A DNA stretch of 64,000 nucleotides from Bifidobacterium biavatii DSM 23969 (GCF_000741165.1 NZ_JGYN01000009.1:17038-81037); one strand, 5' to 3'. Counted from the stretch's first letter, positions 28,357 to 38,509 are shown. Translations and numbers: made by a program. The notes: a model not told the origin generated them from the letters alone.

Positions 28357-29808
28357 TCACTCTTCAGGTTCGATGCGCATGCGGATACGGAAGGGACGGT
28401 GCGATTGCGCGCCCTCGATCACGAAGGCATCCCCGTTCTCCCGGCGCATGATCCCATGAGGGATCACCCAGCAGCGGTCGGGGCGTAGCGTCACGCGCGG
28501 TTCCAGTCCGGGTTCACTGACGGTCAGCGCGAACGGCTCCCACATCAGCATGAAGGAGTCGGTCACCGCAGCGAACATCATGCGCGAGGATTGCATCCAG
28601 TGCTCCTCTGCGACATGCACGCGCGTATTGAGCAGCACGGGATCGCCGTTCACCTGCGACAGCAATCCCAACGGCGAGACGCCGAACGTCAGCCCGCGCA
28701 GCGGGTCGTCCAAGGCCAGCCGATTCGCATCGTCGGGGGAGAGGTGCAACGTGCGATCCAACGGGGACGGCACATAGGCGAGGCGGCGGCTGACTACGCC
28801 CAGCCGCAATCCGTCGAACCGCCAATCCGTCTGCCATCTGAGCCGCAATCGCGGCATATCCGACAGCAGCGCCCCGATCCGCCACCACACCAGCCATGCC
28901 GTGAACCCGAATCCCACGCCGAGCGTCATCATCTGCCAGCCGCGTTCGACCGGGCGCAGTTCCTGCCAGCCGTGATCGACGCCGAACATGAATCCAGCCG
29001 CCAGACACAGCGCGCACAAGCCCGTCAGGAACACGCAGGCCAGCATCCAGAATACGGCGGTGGCACGGGTCGCGACCGGCCTGTCGCGCCAGCGCAGGCG
29101 TGAATGCGTCAGGGTGCGGCGCGCGGCGAGACGGCGACGGGAGAGCGGCTTGCTCGAGACATCGATGAAATCGTTTGCGTCCCCGTTATCCCCGTCATTG
29201 CCGGCATCCTCGGTATCGGAACCGACATCCGCGGCAAACGGAGAGGACATGGCATCGTTGCCGTCAAACGGTTCCTGTCCGGCTGCGTAGTCTCGATTGC
29301 CGGCATCGGCGTGCAGGGTCGGTTCCGATGCATTCCGACGCCGCCGTCGATTGCTGTCGTGCGTGTGATCCCATCGCGTGAAATCCTCAAGCAGCGCCGT
29401 CGGCACAGCAAACTCGGCAAGCATCGCTTTCGCTTCGGTGAACAGCGGAACGTACTTGGCCAGTTGCCATGCAATCGTGCCCAATAGCAGCAGGATGATG
29501 GTGGCGAGCCAGGCGATGACGCCGCCGGTCAGATCGCATGTGGCGATGATCGCGGCCAGAAACGCGATCATGCCGGACAGGATGATGGTGCGTTCGATGG
29601 CGATCGTCAGATCGACGAGCGCATTGTGCGCGTTTGCGGCCAGATCATGCCATTGCGCGATGGGCGACGTGTCATCGGCGTCGCCGTCATTCTTCAACCG
29701 ATGCTCGGTATAGCGCAGCACGCGCTCGTAGTCGCTGCGGCCGAAACGGCGATAGACGGCGAATCCTGCTGTGATCAGCAGGCAGACAATGAGATCTAGC
29801 GCAATCAT
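28357..29808 (-). CDS. Membrane protein of unknown function
   Basis: This 483-residue protein has an N-terminal helix (ALDLIVCLLITAGFAVY), a hairpin of two helices near residues 75-118, a long Asp/Asn-rich cytoplasmic linker (residues 150-215), a second helix pair near 250-305 and a soluble beta-rich C-terminus ending MRRENGDAFVIEG and RMRIEPEE. No family is recognised. The start at 29808 is chosen because the N-terminal helix begins there; ATGs at 29846 and 29862 are alternatives, and the open frame further upstream is shadow sequence over the mrp gene. Confidence 0.65.
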   Translation of the reverse strand: MIALDLIVCLLITAGFAVYRRFGRSDYERVLRYTEHRLKNDGDADDTSPIAQWHDLAANAHNALVDLTIAIERTIILSGMIAFLAAIIATCDLTGGVIAWLATIILLLLGTIAWQLAKYVPLFTEAKAMLAEFAVPTALLEDFTRWDHTHDSNRRRRRNASEPTLHADAGNRDYAAGQEPFDGNDAMSSPFAADVGSDTEDAGNDGDNGDANDFIDVSSKPLSRRRLAARRTLTHSRLRWRDRPVATRATAVFWMLACVFLTGLCALCLAAGFMFGVDHGWQELRPVERGWQMMTLGVGFGFTAWLVWWRIGALLSDMPRLRLRWQTDWRFDGLRLGVVSRRLAYVPSPLDRTLHLSPDDANRLALDDPLRGLTFGVSPLGLLSQVNGDPVLLNTRVHVAEEHWMQSSRMMFAAVTDSFMLMWEPFALTVSEPGLEPRVTLRPDRCWVIPHGIMRRENGDAFVIEGAQSHRPFRIRMRIEPEE

Positions 29809-30081
29809 GGCAACCCCGTACGGCCGTATTGGCGACAACGTTGTCATACTATCAACGCGCATCCAGCCGCCCCGCCTCCGTCTCATCGCTCGACATCGTC
29901 CCGACGGTTCGTCGCACGGCGACGCACATTGCGATTGCCGGCACAGGAATGTTGCCGTCTGATGTGCTCTCCGGCTGAGGAGTGACATCGTCACACGTTC
30001 CGGCACGGCTTGCGGTGATTGCATCTGGCATGGCGGGCGATCGCACGCTAGGCTAGGTGGGGCACATAAGGAGGATGATTC

Positions 30082-31230
30082 ATGACAGCAGACACTCGGC
30101 ATATTGAGGCGGCCATCTACGAGCGGCTCAGCAGGGTCATCGACCCCGAGCTCGGCCGGTCGGTCACCGATCTGGGCATGATCGCGGCGATCAACGCGGT
30201 GCCGGCGGACGGCGGGACCGATGCGGTCGAGACGAGCGGCGACGGACAGGCCAAGACCTATGACGTGACCATCCAGGTCGAGCTGACCGTGCCTGGCTGT
30301 CCGCTGAGCGAGACTATCACCAATCAGATCAACGGCGCGGTCGCCTCCTATCCTGACGCGCGGCTCACCCCGCACATCGAGGTCACCTCAATGAGCCACG
30401 ACAAGCTCGCCGACCTCGTCGCCGACCTCAAGGCCGAACGCAAGCAGAACCCGTTCAACAAGCCCGGCATCAAGACGCGCATCTTCGCGATCGCCTCGGG
30501 CAAGGGCGGCGTCGGCAAATCATCCGTCACTGCGAACCTCGCCGCCACGTTCTCCGCGCTCGGCTACGACACGGCGGCCATCGACGCGGACATCTACGGC
30601 TTCTCCCTGCCGAAACTGTTCGGCGTGCACACGCAGCCCACGAACCTGAACGGCATGCTCATGCCGGTGACCGCGTGGGGCGTCAAGCTCATTTCGATCG
30701 GCATGTTCGCTGGCGCCGACCGGGCGATCCTATGGCGCGGCCCGCGATTGCAGCGTTCGCTCGAACAGTTCCTCGCCGACGTGTGGTGGGGCGAGCCGGA
30801 CGTGCTGCTGCTCGACCTCGCGCCCGGCACCGGCGACATGGCGATCTCCGTGGCGCAGGCGCTGCCGAACGCCGAGCTTGTGGTCGTCACGACCCCGCAG
30901 CCGAGCGCGTCCGACGTGGCCGTGCGCTCGGGGCTGGTCGCGCTGCAAGTGCCGATGAAGGTGCGCGGTGTGGTCGAGAACATGAGCTGGTACGAGCACA
31001 AGGGCGAGCAGCTGCGCATCTTCGGCGAAGGCGGCGGCGAGCGCGTGAGCGAGCAGCTCACCGATGCGCTCGGCTACGACGTGCCGCTCATGGCGCAGCT
31101 GCCGCTCGAACCGGAACTGCGCGAGACGGGGGAGTCGGGTCGGCCGGCCGTGCTCACGCCCGAAGGCGCGCTGCGGACCGACGGCATCGGCCGCGAGTTC
31201 CGCGCGCTCGCCGAACGGCTGATGCGCTGA
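30082..31230 (+). CDS. mrp: Mrp/NBP35-family P-loop ATPase
   Basis: This 382-residue protein has an N-terminal MIP18/DUF59 domain (RVIDPELGRSVTDLGMI) and a deviant-Walker MinD-like ATPase (FAIASGKGGVGKSSVTANLA, DVLLLDLAPGTGDM). Mrp/ApbC proteins carry Fe-S clusters to apoproteins. The usual CxxC after ENMS is absent here (VVENMSWYEHKGEQLRIFGE), as in other actinobacterial Mrp proteins I know of, so cluster binding by that motif is unlikely. GGAGG precedes the ATG by about 8 bp. Confidence 0.88.
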   Translation: MTADTRHIEAAIYERLSRVIDPELGRSVTDLGMIAAINAVPADGGTDAVETSGDGQAKTYDVTIQVELTVPGCPLSETITNQINGAVASYPDARLTPHIEVTSMSHDKLADLVADLKAERKQNPFNKPGIKTRIFAIASGKGGVGKSSVTANLAATFSALGYDTAAIDADIYGFSLPKLFGVHTQPTNLNGMLMPVTAWGVKLISIGMFAGADRAILWRGPRLQRSLEQFLADVWWGEPDVLLLDLAPGTGDMAISVAQALPNAELVVVTTPQPSASDVAVRSGLVALQVPMKVRGVVENMSWYEHKGEQLRIFGEGGGERVSEQLTDALGYDVPLMAQLPLEPELRETGESGRPAVLTPEGALRTDGIGREFRALAERLMR

Positions 31231-31296
31231 TCTCGGCGCATCAATGCGGCGCCGATGATGGCAAGGTCTGCCACCGGGCGCCTGCCGCCGGGCGCG

Positions 31297-33213
31297 TCAC
31301 GCCGCAAACCGACGATAATACGGGCTGGTCCGCGCCACTTCGTCCGGCGCGCCGGCGGCCTCCACCGTGCCGCCGTTCAGCACCACCACGTAATCGGCGC
31401 TACGGGCCTGCGACGGGTCATGCGTGACTTGCACGATGGTCCACCGGTCCTTGCGCGCGTCGAGATCGGACAGAATGCGCGCCGCCGTCTCGTGGTCGAC
31501 CGCGGAAGTCGCCTCGTCGAGCAGCAGGAACCGTGGAGCGCCTGCAACGGCCCGTCCGAGTGCGATGCGTTGCGCCTCGCCGCCGGACACGTTGGAACCG
31601 CCCTCGTTGAGCATGGTATCGAGCCCATCCGGAAACGCGGGCACCCGGGACAGATCGGCGGCCTGCCGCAGAGGTTCGTCGGCATCGGTCGTTTTGTTCC
31701 CGCCCAGTCCGTAGGCGAGGTTCTGGCCGACCGTGCCGGCGAAGATGTACGGATGCTGCGGCGCGTATCCGAACGCGGCGCGATAGCGATCCAGCGCAAT
31801 GTCGGCTGCGGGAACCGCCGCCGACGAGCCCGTCTCTCCCGTCGCATCGGCCTTGCCGTCGCGCAGCCCGATCAATCCCGAGGTCGGTTCGTACAGGCGT
31901 AGCAGCAGTTTGAGCAGCGTGGACTTGCCCGCTCCGTTGCCTCCGACGATCACCGTGCGCTTGCCGTGCGGAATGACCAGCGACACGTCCCTGAGCGCGA
32001 GGCGACCGTCCGGATAGGCATAGGTCACGTCGTCGACGACCAGATCGCCGTCGACCGTCGCGGTAGCCGACGTTTCGTCCGCCGAGGCATCAGGCGTCGC
32101 GGCATTGGGCGTGACGATCGGCGCCGCGTTTCCGACGGCCGACGCGTCCTCATCGCCCGACTCGCCTGTTCCGATCGTTTCGACGGGCAGGCTCATGATG
32201 TCGCCGGAATGCTCGAGTCCGCCCTGCGCGCCCTTGATGGCCTGGTACTGCACCACGATCTGCTGCAGTTGCGTATTGACGTTGCCCAGGTAGGTGGAGA
32301 ACACGTTGATGCCGTCATGCGGCAGTTCGCGGCGCCGGATCATGCCGCTGCCGAACACGGCGACGGCGATGGAGCTGATCGTGCCGTACAGCGTGTTGAT
32401 CGGCACGATGACGGCGTAGATGAGGCCCATGAACAGACCGGCCCGGTATTTGACGTCGATGGCGGCGTCTCCTTGCGCGGTTTCGTCGCGCACTGCGTTC
32501 TGCGCCTTCACGTAGCGGATGTTCGCCAGATGCTCGGAGAAGAACTCGGTGGTCGCCTTGGTGCCGTCGTAGTAGCGCTTCGCCGCCGCGAAGAACAGCC
32601 GGCCGCCCAGAACGAACAGCAGGATGAACACCGGCACCAGCAGGAGCAGGAAACCGGTCAGCCGCGCGTTGTATTGGAACAGGACGATGAACGCCTTGCC
32701 GAACGCGTACAGCGAGGACGCCAGCGTGATGGTGCTCGTGATCGCGTATCCGGCCCATGTCACGGACGTGGTGACGCCCGAAACGTAGGAGGACGGATTG
32801 TCCTGTTCGATCACGCGCAACGGCAGTCGCAGGATGCGCCCCCATACCAGATTGCGGGCGTTGCGTGTGGTGCGCTGTTCGGCGTATGCACTGGTCATGC
32901 CTTGGGCGAGCGCGAGGATCGAATTGCCGACGGTCAATGCCACGTAGCCGATGATGATGCCGTTGCCGAGCTTGCCGTTGTACAGCTGGACGCTGTATGA
33001 GGACACGCGCACGGTCAGGTCGCCGTAGACGATGCCGATGACGAAGCTGATCGCGTACAGCCACCATGGGATGCGCAGCGTGCGATAGAACGTGAGGAAT
33101 TGCCTCCATAGTCCCCTGCGCTTGGCTCGTTCGTTCCCGTTGCCGATGCCGGTCGCGTTGCCGCCGCCAGGAACGGCGTTGCCGGGAAGCGTTGCGATTG
33201 CAGTCGTTGTCAT
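31297..33213 (-). CDS. ABC exporter half-transporter (permease-ATPase), second of pair
   Basis: This 638-residue protein has an N-terminal membrane domain of about six helices (residues 50-330), a variable linker and a nucleotide-binding domain with VIVGGNGAGKSTLLKLLLR (Walker A), SNVSGGEAQRIALGRAV (signature) and FLLLDEATSAVDHE (Walker B). This is a type IV ABC exporter half. It starts 1 bp after the stop of the other half with GAGGAGGACTGAT upstream, so the two are co-translated and probably heterodimerise. The substrate (drug, lipid or peptide) is unknown. Confidence 0.9.
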   Translation of the reverse strand: MTTTAIATLPGNAVPGGGNATGIGNGNERAKRRGLWRQFLTFYRTLRIPWWLYAISFVIGIVYGDLTVRVSSYSVQLYNGKLGNGIIIGYVALTVGNSILALAQGMTSAYAEQRTTRNARNLVWGRILRLPLRVIEQDNPSSYVSGVTTSVTWAGYAITSTITLASSLYAFGKAFIVLFQYNARLTGFLLLLVPVFILLFVLGGRLFFAAAKRYYDGTKATTEFFSEHLANIRYVKAQNAVRDETAQGDAAIDVKYRAGLFMGLIYAVIVPINTLYGTISSIAVAVFGSGMIRRRELPHDGINVFSTYLGNVNTQLQQIVVQYQAIKGAQGGLEHSGDIMSLPVETIGTGESGDEDASAVGNAAPIVTPNAATPDASADETSATATVDGDLVVDDVTYAYPDGRLALRDVSLVIPHGKRTVIVGGNGAGKSTLLKLLLRLYEPTSGLIGLRDGKADATGETGSSAAVPAADIALDRYRAAFGYAPQHPYIFAGTVGQNLAYGLGGNKTTDADEPLRQAADLSRVPAFPDGLDTMLNEGGSNVSGGEAQRIALGRAVAGAPRFLLLDEATSAVDHETAARILSDLDARKDRWTIVQVTHDPSQARSADYVVVLNGGTVEAAGAPDEVARTSPYYRRFAA

Positions 33214-33214
33214 A

Positions 33215-35017
33215 TCAGTCCTCCTCGATTCCGGCGATCCTGCGGTAGTCCGCATCGCGCGTCACCTCGTCCGGCGCGCCTTCCGCCACGGCATGTCCGT
33301 CGTCCACGACGATCACGTGGTCGGCGCGTCTCAGGGCGCCGTCGTCATGCGAGACGGTCACGATGGTCGCGTCTTCGGCCAGCGCGCGCAGTCCCGCCCA
33401 TGCGGTTTCGCGCCGGTCGGCGTCGAGATCGCTCAGCGCCTCGTCGAGCAGCAGCACCTGCGGGCGCTTCAGCGCGGCCCGGACCAACGCGAGCAGCTGG
33501 CGCTCGCCGCCGGACAGGCCTGCACCGGACTCCGCGAGCCGGTGGTCGAGCCCGCCGTCCAGCGCATGCAGCAGCCCGCCCGCGCCCACGGCGTCGATCG
33601 CCCGTTCGATTTCATCGTCGCTGATGCTCCGATTTGCGCCGTACAGCAGGTTCTGTCGTATGGTGCCTTCGAAAAACACGTTGCTCTGCGGCACGAACAC
33701 CACGGCATTGCGGTAGGAACCGAGCGCATAGTCCTGTATGTCGGTCGCGGCGCCCGCCGCGCCGGCGCCCTCGCTCGCGACGCGAATCGAACCGGAGTCC
33801 GGCGTGCGCAGACGGTCGAGCAGCGTCAGCAGCGTCGTCTTGCCGGCACCGGACTTCCCGACGATCGCGGTGACCTTTCCCGCCGGGATCGTCGCGGACA
33901 GTCCGTCCAGCGGCCGGCGGTCGCCGTAGGCGAACGAGACCTGGTCCAATACGATGTTGCCGTGCAGATCGTCGGCCGGAACGCCTGTGCCGTCATCTTC
34001 GCCACGCTGTTCGACGATGTGCGCAATGCGGTTGATCGAACCCTGCGCCCCTTTGAACGAACTCCAGTAGCCGATGGACACCAGCGAGATGATCTGGCTG
34101 GAGAACATGAAGAACGCCACCCACTGCTGCGCGTTGATGGCGCCGGAGGCGAGGAAGGATCGTCCCACGAGCGCCACGACGGTGAACTGTATCGCGGTGG
34201 CGATCGCGAACGCCGGCGAGCTGAGCTGCGAGACCCAACTGCCCTTGACGGTGTACCGGTACAGGTCCTGGATGCGTGAGGCGCTGCGTGCTGCTTCCTG
34301 GGATTCGCGCCCGTTCGCCTTCACGACGTCCGCATGCGTCACGGTTTCCGACAGGTTGCGCGTGAATTCGGCGTTGGCGGTGTTCGTGCGGTCCGCAATG
34401 CTGTACGAGAGCTTGCCGAACACGAAGTGGACGGCCACGAACAGCGGCAGCGTGGCGGCCAGCGCCCAGGTCAGGCGCGGATCGTAGGTGCCGACGGTGT
34501 CGAGCACGGCCCACAGCGAGTACACCTGCACGATGAGCTCCAGCACCACGTTCACCACCAGCTGGCTGACGCTCTCCACATCCGAGACCACACGGGAAAT
34601 GAGCTCCTTGGGCCGGTTGCGTTCAAAGAACGACAGTGGCAGCGTGAGGATCTTGCGCCACACGGCGCGGCGCATGCGCCGGTCGATCAGCGACGAGCAG
34701 ACGTAGCTGACGAACGTGGACACCGCCGTCAGGCCGGCGTTCGCCAGCGTGAACGCCACGAACGGCAGCACCACGGTCACGAAGCCCACGTCGCCGGTGT
34801 AGAGGCGAGCGCTGTACGTGGTGACGTCGATCGAAAAGTGGACCAGTACGATCCGCAATGCCAGATAGCCGATGATCCATGCGATGGGCAGTCGCGCGAT
34901 GCGCAGCACATTCCAGAATCGCGCGTAGATGCCGGTGTCCTTTTCGCGCAGTCCGTCCAAAAAACGCGTTGTGACCGGGCTGACCGGTTGTTCCCCCAAT
35001 GATGTGTTTATAGGCAT
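33215..35017 (-). CDS. ABC exporter half-transporter (permease-ATPase), first of pair
   Basis: This 600-residue protein has a six-helix membrane domain (IAWIIGYLALRIVLVHFS, FVTVVLPFVAFTLANAGL) and an ATPase with AIVGKSGAGKTTLLTLLDRL, SGGERQLLALVRAAL and VLLLDEALSDLDADR. The Walker B carries E followed by A-L-S-D rather than the standard A-T-S-A; both halves keep the catalytic Glu. It forms a two-gene operon with the following gene. GAGGGG lies about 10 bp before the ATG. Upstream, 35041-35180 contains AT-rich symmetrical sequence that could be an operator. Confidence 0.9.
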   Translation of the reverse strand: MPINTSLGEQPVSPVTTRFLDGLREKDTGIYARFWNVLRIARLPIAWIIGYLALRIVLVHFSIDVTTYSARLYTGDVGFVTVVLPFVAFTLANAGLTAVSTFVSYVCSSLIDRRMRRAVWRKILTLPLSFFERNRPKELISRVVSDVESVSQLVVNVVLELIVQVYSLWAVLDTVGTYDPRLTWALAATLPLFVAVHFVFGKLSYSIADRTNTANAEFTRNLSETVTHADVVKANGRESQEAARSASRIQDLYRYTVKGSWVSQLSSPAFAIATAIQFTVVALVGRSFLASGAINAQQWVAFFMFSSQIISLVSIGYWSSFKGAQGSINRIAHIVEQRGEDDGTGVPADDLHGNIVLDQVSFAYGDRRPLDGLSATIPAGKVTAIVGKSGAGKTTLLTLLDRLRTPDSGSIRVASEGAGAAGAATDIQDYALGSYRNAVVFVPQSNVFFEGTIRQNLLYGANRSISDDEIERAIDAVGAGGLLHALDGGLDHRLAESGAGLSGGERQLLALVRAALKRPQVLLLDEALSDLDADRRETAWAGLRALAEDATIVTVSHDDGALRRADHVIVVDDGHAVAEGAPDEVTRDADYRRIAGIEED

Positions 35018-35163
35018 TAAAATATGTTCCCCTCATAAGTGCGCGGTAGGTTCGACCGCGCACGCATAGCATAGCCATAGCGGTGGGGAAGAAATGCGGG
35101 AGTTGATATATCGATAACCTATGACGGGATATCGGCTATATAGTCTTCATTGGCGATATGTAC

Positions 35164-35175
35164 ATTAACGTTAAT
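35164..35175. promoter_or_regulatory. 12-bp palindrome upstream of ABC exporter operon
   Basis: ATTAACGTTAAT is a perfect palindrome in an AT-rich 130-bp stretch that also has several CGATA/TATCG half-sites. It lies about 150 bp upstream of the exporter start. It may be an operator for the exporter or simply part of the AT-rich spacer. Confidence 0.3.
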
Positions 35176-35226
35176 TTTATTCAAGGTGACTTGTCTGCGG
35201 CATTGGACGCATCCAACACGCAAGAA

Positions 35227-35664
35227 TCACTCCCACTTGGCGAGCCACGGTCCAATGTTCGCCGCGATGATCCACACGCCGCCGATGGTCCATGCGCCGC
35301 AGAGCGATCCGAAGAAGATGTTCCATGCGGTGTTCCCGCTGGGTCGGTTGAACGTGGCTCGCGCGGCTTTCGGGTCGTCGGGATCGTAGTCGATGTCCAT
35401 CGGATCGCCGGGGTGGTATTCGCGGTCGTAGTCGATGCCGAGCGTGTTCAGCTCATACGAAACCCCGTCCACCTCGTACCGCACCACGTAATGGTGGTCG
35501 ATGACCGTGCCGTCGGAGTCCTTGTCCTCGACTCTGCGCAGCACGGTGCCGCTGGTCATGGCAGTGGCCCGCTTGGTCAGCCGATACTTGCCGAATATTT
35601 CCGCGACGAATATGAAGAGCATCAGCAACCCGGACACCAGCATGACGGCGCCTCCAAACAGCAT
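35227..35664 (-). CDS. DUF3592-domain membrane protein
   Basis: This 145-residue protein has an N-terminal helix (GGAVMLVSGLLMLFIFVAEI), a beta-rich extracytoplasmic-type domain containing HHYVVRYEVDGVSYELNT and YHPGDPMDIDYDPDDP, and a C-terminal helix (FFGSLCGAWTIGGVWIIAA). The layout matches DUF3592 proteins of unknown function. The ATG at 35664 has GGGGGG 6 bp upstream; a GTG at 35682 is a weaker alternative. Confidence 0.75.
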   Translation of the reverse strand: MLFGGAVMLVSGLLMLFIFVAEIFGKYRLTKRATAMTSGTVLRRVEDKDSDGTVIDHHYVVRYEVDGVSYELNTLGIDYDREYHPGDPMDIDYDPDDPKAARATFNRPSGNTAWNIFFGSLCGAWTIGGVWIIAANIGPWLAKWE

Positions 35665-35763
35665 GACGGCCCCCCTTGTCACCCGTTCGTTAAACCGATA
35701 CCCTCATTATCCCACTCCGGCTCCTGAAGAAGAAGCGGCCGCGATGCCGACTGAGATGGAGTA

Positions 35764-35804
35764 GCAAAAAGAACCCCCGTCAACATGGCGGGGGTTCTTT
35801 TTGC
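35764..35804. terminator. Strong symmetric terminator downstream of glnA
   Basis: GCAAAAAGAACCCCCG and its exact complement enclose a 9-base loop, with A-runs and T-runs at the ends, so it can act on either strand. It lies 64 bp beyond the glnA stop. Confidence 0.92.
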
Positions 35805-35867
35805 ATTCAGCCTGTATCCCAGTTCATTAAGAACCGGCGGAATCAAGCTATTTTCAACACCTGAAGA

Positions 35868-37304
35868 TCAGATGTGGAAGTACAGCTCGTACTCGAGCGG
35901 GGTCGGGGCCAGGCGGGCCTGGTCGATCTCGCCGCGCTTGATGTCGATCCACGTTTCGATCAGGTCGTCGGTGAACACGTCGCCGGCGGTCAGGAAGTCG
36001 TGGTCGGCCTCAAGGGCGTCCATAGCCTCAGCCAGGGAGCTCGGGACCTGCTTGATGCCCGCGTGCTCTTCCGGCGGCAGCTCGTAGAGGTCCTTGTCGA
36101 CCGGCTCCGGCGGCTCGATGTGGTTGAGGATGCCGTCCAGGCCAGCCATGAGCTGGGCGGAGAAGGCCAGGAACGGGTTGCAGGACGGATCCGGGGCGCG
36201 GAACTCGATGCGCTTTGCAGCCGGGGAGGTGCCGGCCAGCGGGATGCGGATGGCGGCGGAACGGTTGCGGGCCGAGTACACCAGGTTGACCGGGGCTTCG
36301 AAGCCCGGAACCAGACGGTGGTAGGAGTTCAGCGACGGGTTGGTGAAGGCCAGCACGGAGGAGGAGTGCTTGATCAGGCCGCCGATGTACCAGCGGGCCA
36401 GATCGGACAGACCACCATAGTTCTTCTCATCGTAGAACAGCGGCTTGCCGTCCTTCCACAGGGACTGGTGGCAGTGCATGCCGGTGCCGTTGTCGCCCGC
36501 GAGCGGCTTCGGCATGAAGGTCGCGGCCTTGCCGGCCAGAGCGGCGGTCTCGTGAACCACGTACTTGTACTTCATCAGGTCGTCGCCCGCGTGCTGCAGG
36601 GAGTTGAAGCGGTAGTTGATCTCCTGCTGGCCAGCGCCGGCGACCTCGTGGTGGGAACGCTCGAGGATCAGGCCGACCTTCTGCAGGTTGGCGACCATGT
36701 CGTCGCGCAGATCCTGGGTGTGGTCGATCGGCGGAACCGGGAAGTAGCCGCGCTTGACGCGGTTCTTGAACGCGATGTTCGGGGTGCCGTCCTCTTCGGT
36801 GTCGAGGCCGGTGTTCCACGGGGCCTCGATGGAGTCGACCTCGTAGAAGGAACGCTGCATGGAGTTCTCGTAGCGGACCTTGTCGAAGATGAAGAACTCG
36901 GCCTCCGGAGCGAAGGACGCGGTGTCAGCGATGCCGGTGGACTTCAGGTAGGCCTCGGCCTTGCCGGCGACCTGACGCGGGTCGCGGGAGTACGGCTCGT
37001 CGGTCAGCGGGTCGACGATGGAGAAGGCCACGTCGAGGGTCTTGTGCTTGCGGAACGGATCGACGAAGGCGGTCGTGACGTCCGGCACGAGCTTCATGTC
37101 GGACTCGTTGATGGCCTGGAAGCCCTCGACGGAGGAACCGTCGAACGGCATGCCGTCGGTGAACGCGTCCTTGAGGAACTCGCTCGCCGGCACGGTGAAG
37201 TGCTGCTGAACGCCGATCAGATCGGTGAAACGAACGGAGACATACTCGATGCCTTCCTTGTTGATAAGGGCCTCGGCGTCTTCCTTGGACTTGAGTTCGG
37301 TCAC
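35868..37304 (-). CDS. glnA: Glutamine synthetase type I
   Basis: This 478-residue GSI makes glutamine from glutamate, ammonia and ATP. Motifs include [20 protein letters not shown] (ATP and glutamate binding), NRSAAIRIP and the regulatory adenylylation loop [11 protein letters not shown], whose Tyr is the modified residue. This is a GSI-beta type enzyme, controlled by GlnE-type adenylylation where that is present. The start codon is GTG with AAAGGAG about 6 bp upstream; the next in-frame Met is far inside. Upstream, an ACGAGCG/CGCTCGT inverted repeat (37349-37371) and TAGACT suggest the promoter region. Confidence 0.97.
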   Translation of the reverse strand: MTELKSKEDAEALINKEGIEYVSVRFTDLIGVQQHFTVPASEFLKDAFTDGMPFDGSSVEGFQAINESDMKLVPDVTTAFVDPFRKHKTLDVAFSIVDPLTDEPYSRDPRQVAGKAEAYLKSTGIADTASFAPEAEFFIFDKVRYENSMQRSFYEVDSIEAPWNTGLDTEEDGTPNIAFKNRVKRGYFPVPPIDHTQDLRDDMVANLQKVGLILERSHHEVAGAGQQEINYRFNSLQHAGDDLMKYKYVVHETAALAGKAATFMPKPLAGDNGTGMHCHQSLWKDGKPLFYDEKNYGGLSDLARWYIGGLIKHSSSVLAFTNPSLNSYHRLVPGFEAPVNLVYSARNRSAAIRIPLAGTSPAAKRIEFRAPDPSCNPFLAFSAQLMAGLDGILNHIEPPEPVDKDLYELPPEEHAGIKQVPSSLAEAMDALEADHDFLTAGDVFTDDLIETWIDIKRGEIDQARLAPTPLEYELYFHI

Positions 37305-37509
37305 GGGACCGCTCCTTTCATGAAGTAACTTACAGGCTTACAGTCTAGAAACGAGCGTTTCGCCCGCTCGTCATTTCGGTTACGAGCATGTTTCGTACGC
37401 GCGAAGTCGAAGCGTCTGCAGGACCGATTCGGCGGAATATCTTGATTTTTTGGTTACGACGTGGTAAGCCGCGCGTCCGCGTCGCGTTCGATTGGTGAGA
37501 TCGGACATG

Positions 37510-37542
37510 AAAAAGCCCCGGCAGTACGATGACTGCCGGGGC
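37510..37542 (-). terminator. Terminator after DUF4191 gene
   Basis: On the minus strand the perfect 11-bp stem GCCCCGGCAGT/ACTGCCGGGGC with a 6-base loop is followed by TTTTT. It is about 45 bp past the stop of the gene at 37588-38403. Confidence 0.92.
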
Positions 37543-37587
37543 CGTGCAGGCCGGATGCGTTGCGTCGGTCGGCCGCATGATTCGCGA

Positions 37588-38403
37588 TCAGCGACCGCGC
37601 ATGGCGCGACGGCTGACGCGCTGCGGGCGGTTCGGGTCGATGCCCTTGGGGATGCCGTAGCCGGCCTTGGCCTGCAGCGTCTTGAGGCGCGCGTTGAGCG
37701 TGTCCAGCTCCTCCTTGGTGAGCATGAAGCGCGTGGTCGGCTTGATCTTGTACCACATGGTGTCCCACCAGCCGGTCGGCTGTGCCTTAGGCTGGTACGA
37801 CTTCTGCTTGAGGATGGTCTTGCGCAGGTTCTGCAGGCGCACCTGGTGTTCGCCGGTGCCCACGTAGATGCGGTAGACGGGGATGCGAGAGCCGGCGGTG
37901 ACGCCCTTGATGCTCTGCTCCTGGCGTTCCATCGGGCGCTGCAGGCGGTTGTAGTCGCCTTCGCCGAGCAGGTAGATGCCGTTGTAGCCGGTGCCGCGCC
38001 AGATTGCGTCCTTGGTGCGCGGGTCGATCCACACGGGCTGTTCGGGGAAGCTGAAGCCGGCCTTGCTGATGTTGCCGAGCACGCTAACAGCGGCGCCCGG
38101 ACGGCCTTCGATCTTCTTGTAGCCGACACGGTCGGCGCGGTTGGTGAGCACCATCGTGGCGAACAGCATGCCGAGCATGATCGCGGTGATCACCAGCAGG
38201 ATCCACGACAGAATCGTCCAATGGAACGCGATGCCCAGAATAATGAACACGACCAGCGGGCCGAATCCGGCGCCGGCGAGCATCCACGGCAGGTTCTTGT
38301 CCTCAGCAACCGTGTACTTGTAGATCTTCCGGATCTGCTCGATGGTGGTGGCCATGTTCGAGAACAGGCCCTTCTTCTTCGGCTTCTCGGCCTTGTCAGC
38401 CAT
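37588..38403 (-). CDS. DUF4191 family membrane protein
   Basis: This 271-residue protein has a Lys-rich N-terminus, two adjacent helices (residues 42-90: MLAGAGFGPLVVFIILGIA, ILSWILLVITAIMLGMLFAT) and a soluble C-terminal domain with WRGTGYNGIYLLGEG and a basic end (RRAMRGR). It matches the actinobacterial DUF4191 family, usually near glnA or lipoate genes; in many actinobacteria the family lies next to lipA/lipB. Function is unknown. ATG 38403 has GAGG 8 bp upstream; a GTG-initiated extension is unlikely. Confidence 0.85.
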   Translation of the reverse strand: MADKAEKPKKKGLFSNMATTIEQIRKIYKYTVAEDKNLPWMLAGAGFGPLVVFIILGIAFHWTILSWILLVITAIMLGMLFATMVLTNRADRVGYKKIEGRPGAAVSVLGNISKAGFSFPEQPVWIDPRTKDAIWRGTGYNGIYLLGEGDYNRLQRPMERQEQSIKGVTAGSRIPVYRIYVGTGEHQVRLQNLRKTILKQKSYQPKAQPTGWWDTMWYKIKPTTRFMLTKEELDTLNARLKTLQAKAGYGIPKGIDPNRPQRVSRRAMRGR

Positions 38404-38509
38404 GTAATTCCTCACTTGCTCATGGGTGGACACACTATTCCACCACTTTACCAGCACCGCCACCCCGCCATGCGAACCCTAGGAGAGCGGCGGCGCGGAA
38501 CTTCGCGGT

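Noticed and set aside
29809..30375. N-terminal extension of the membrane protein at 28357-29808
   Set aside because: The extended frame runs antisense through the mrp gene and has shadow composition.
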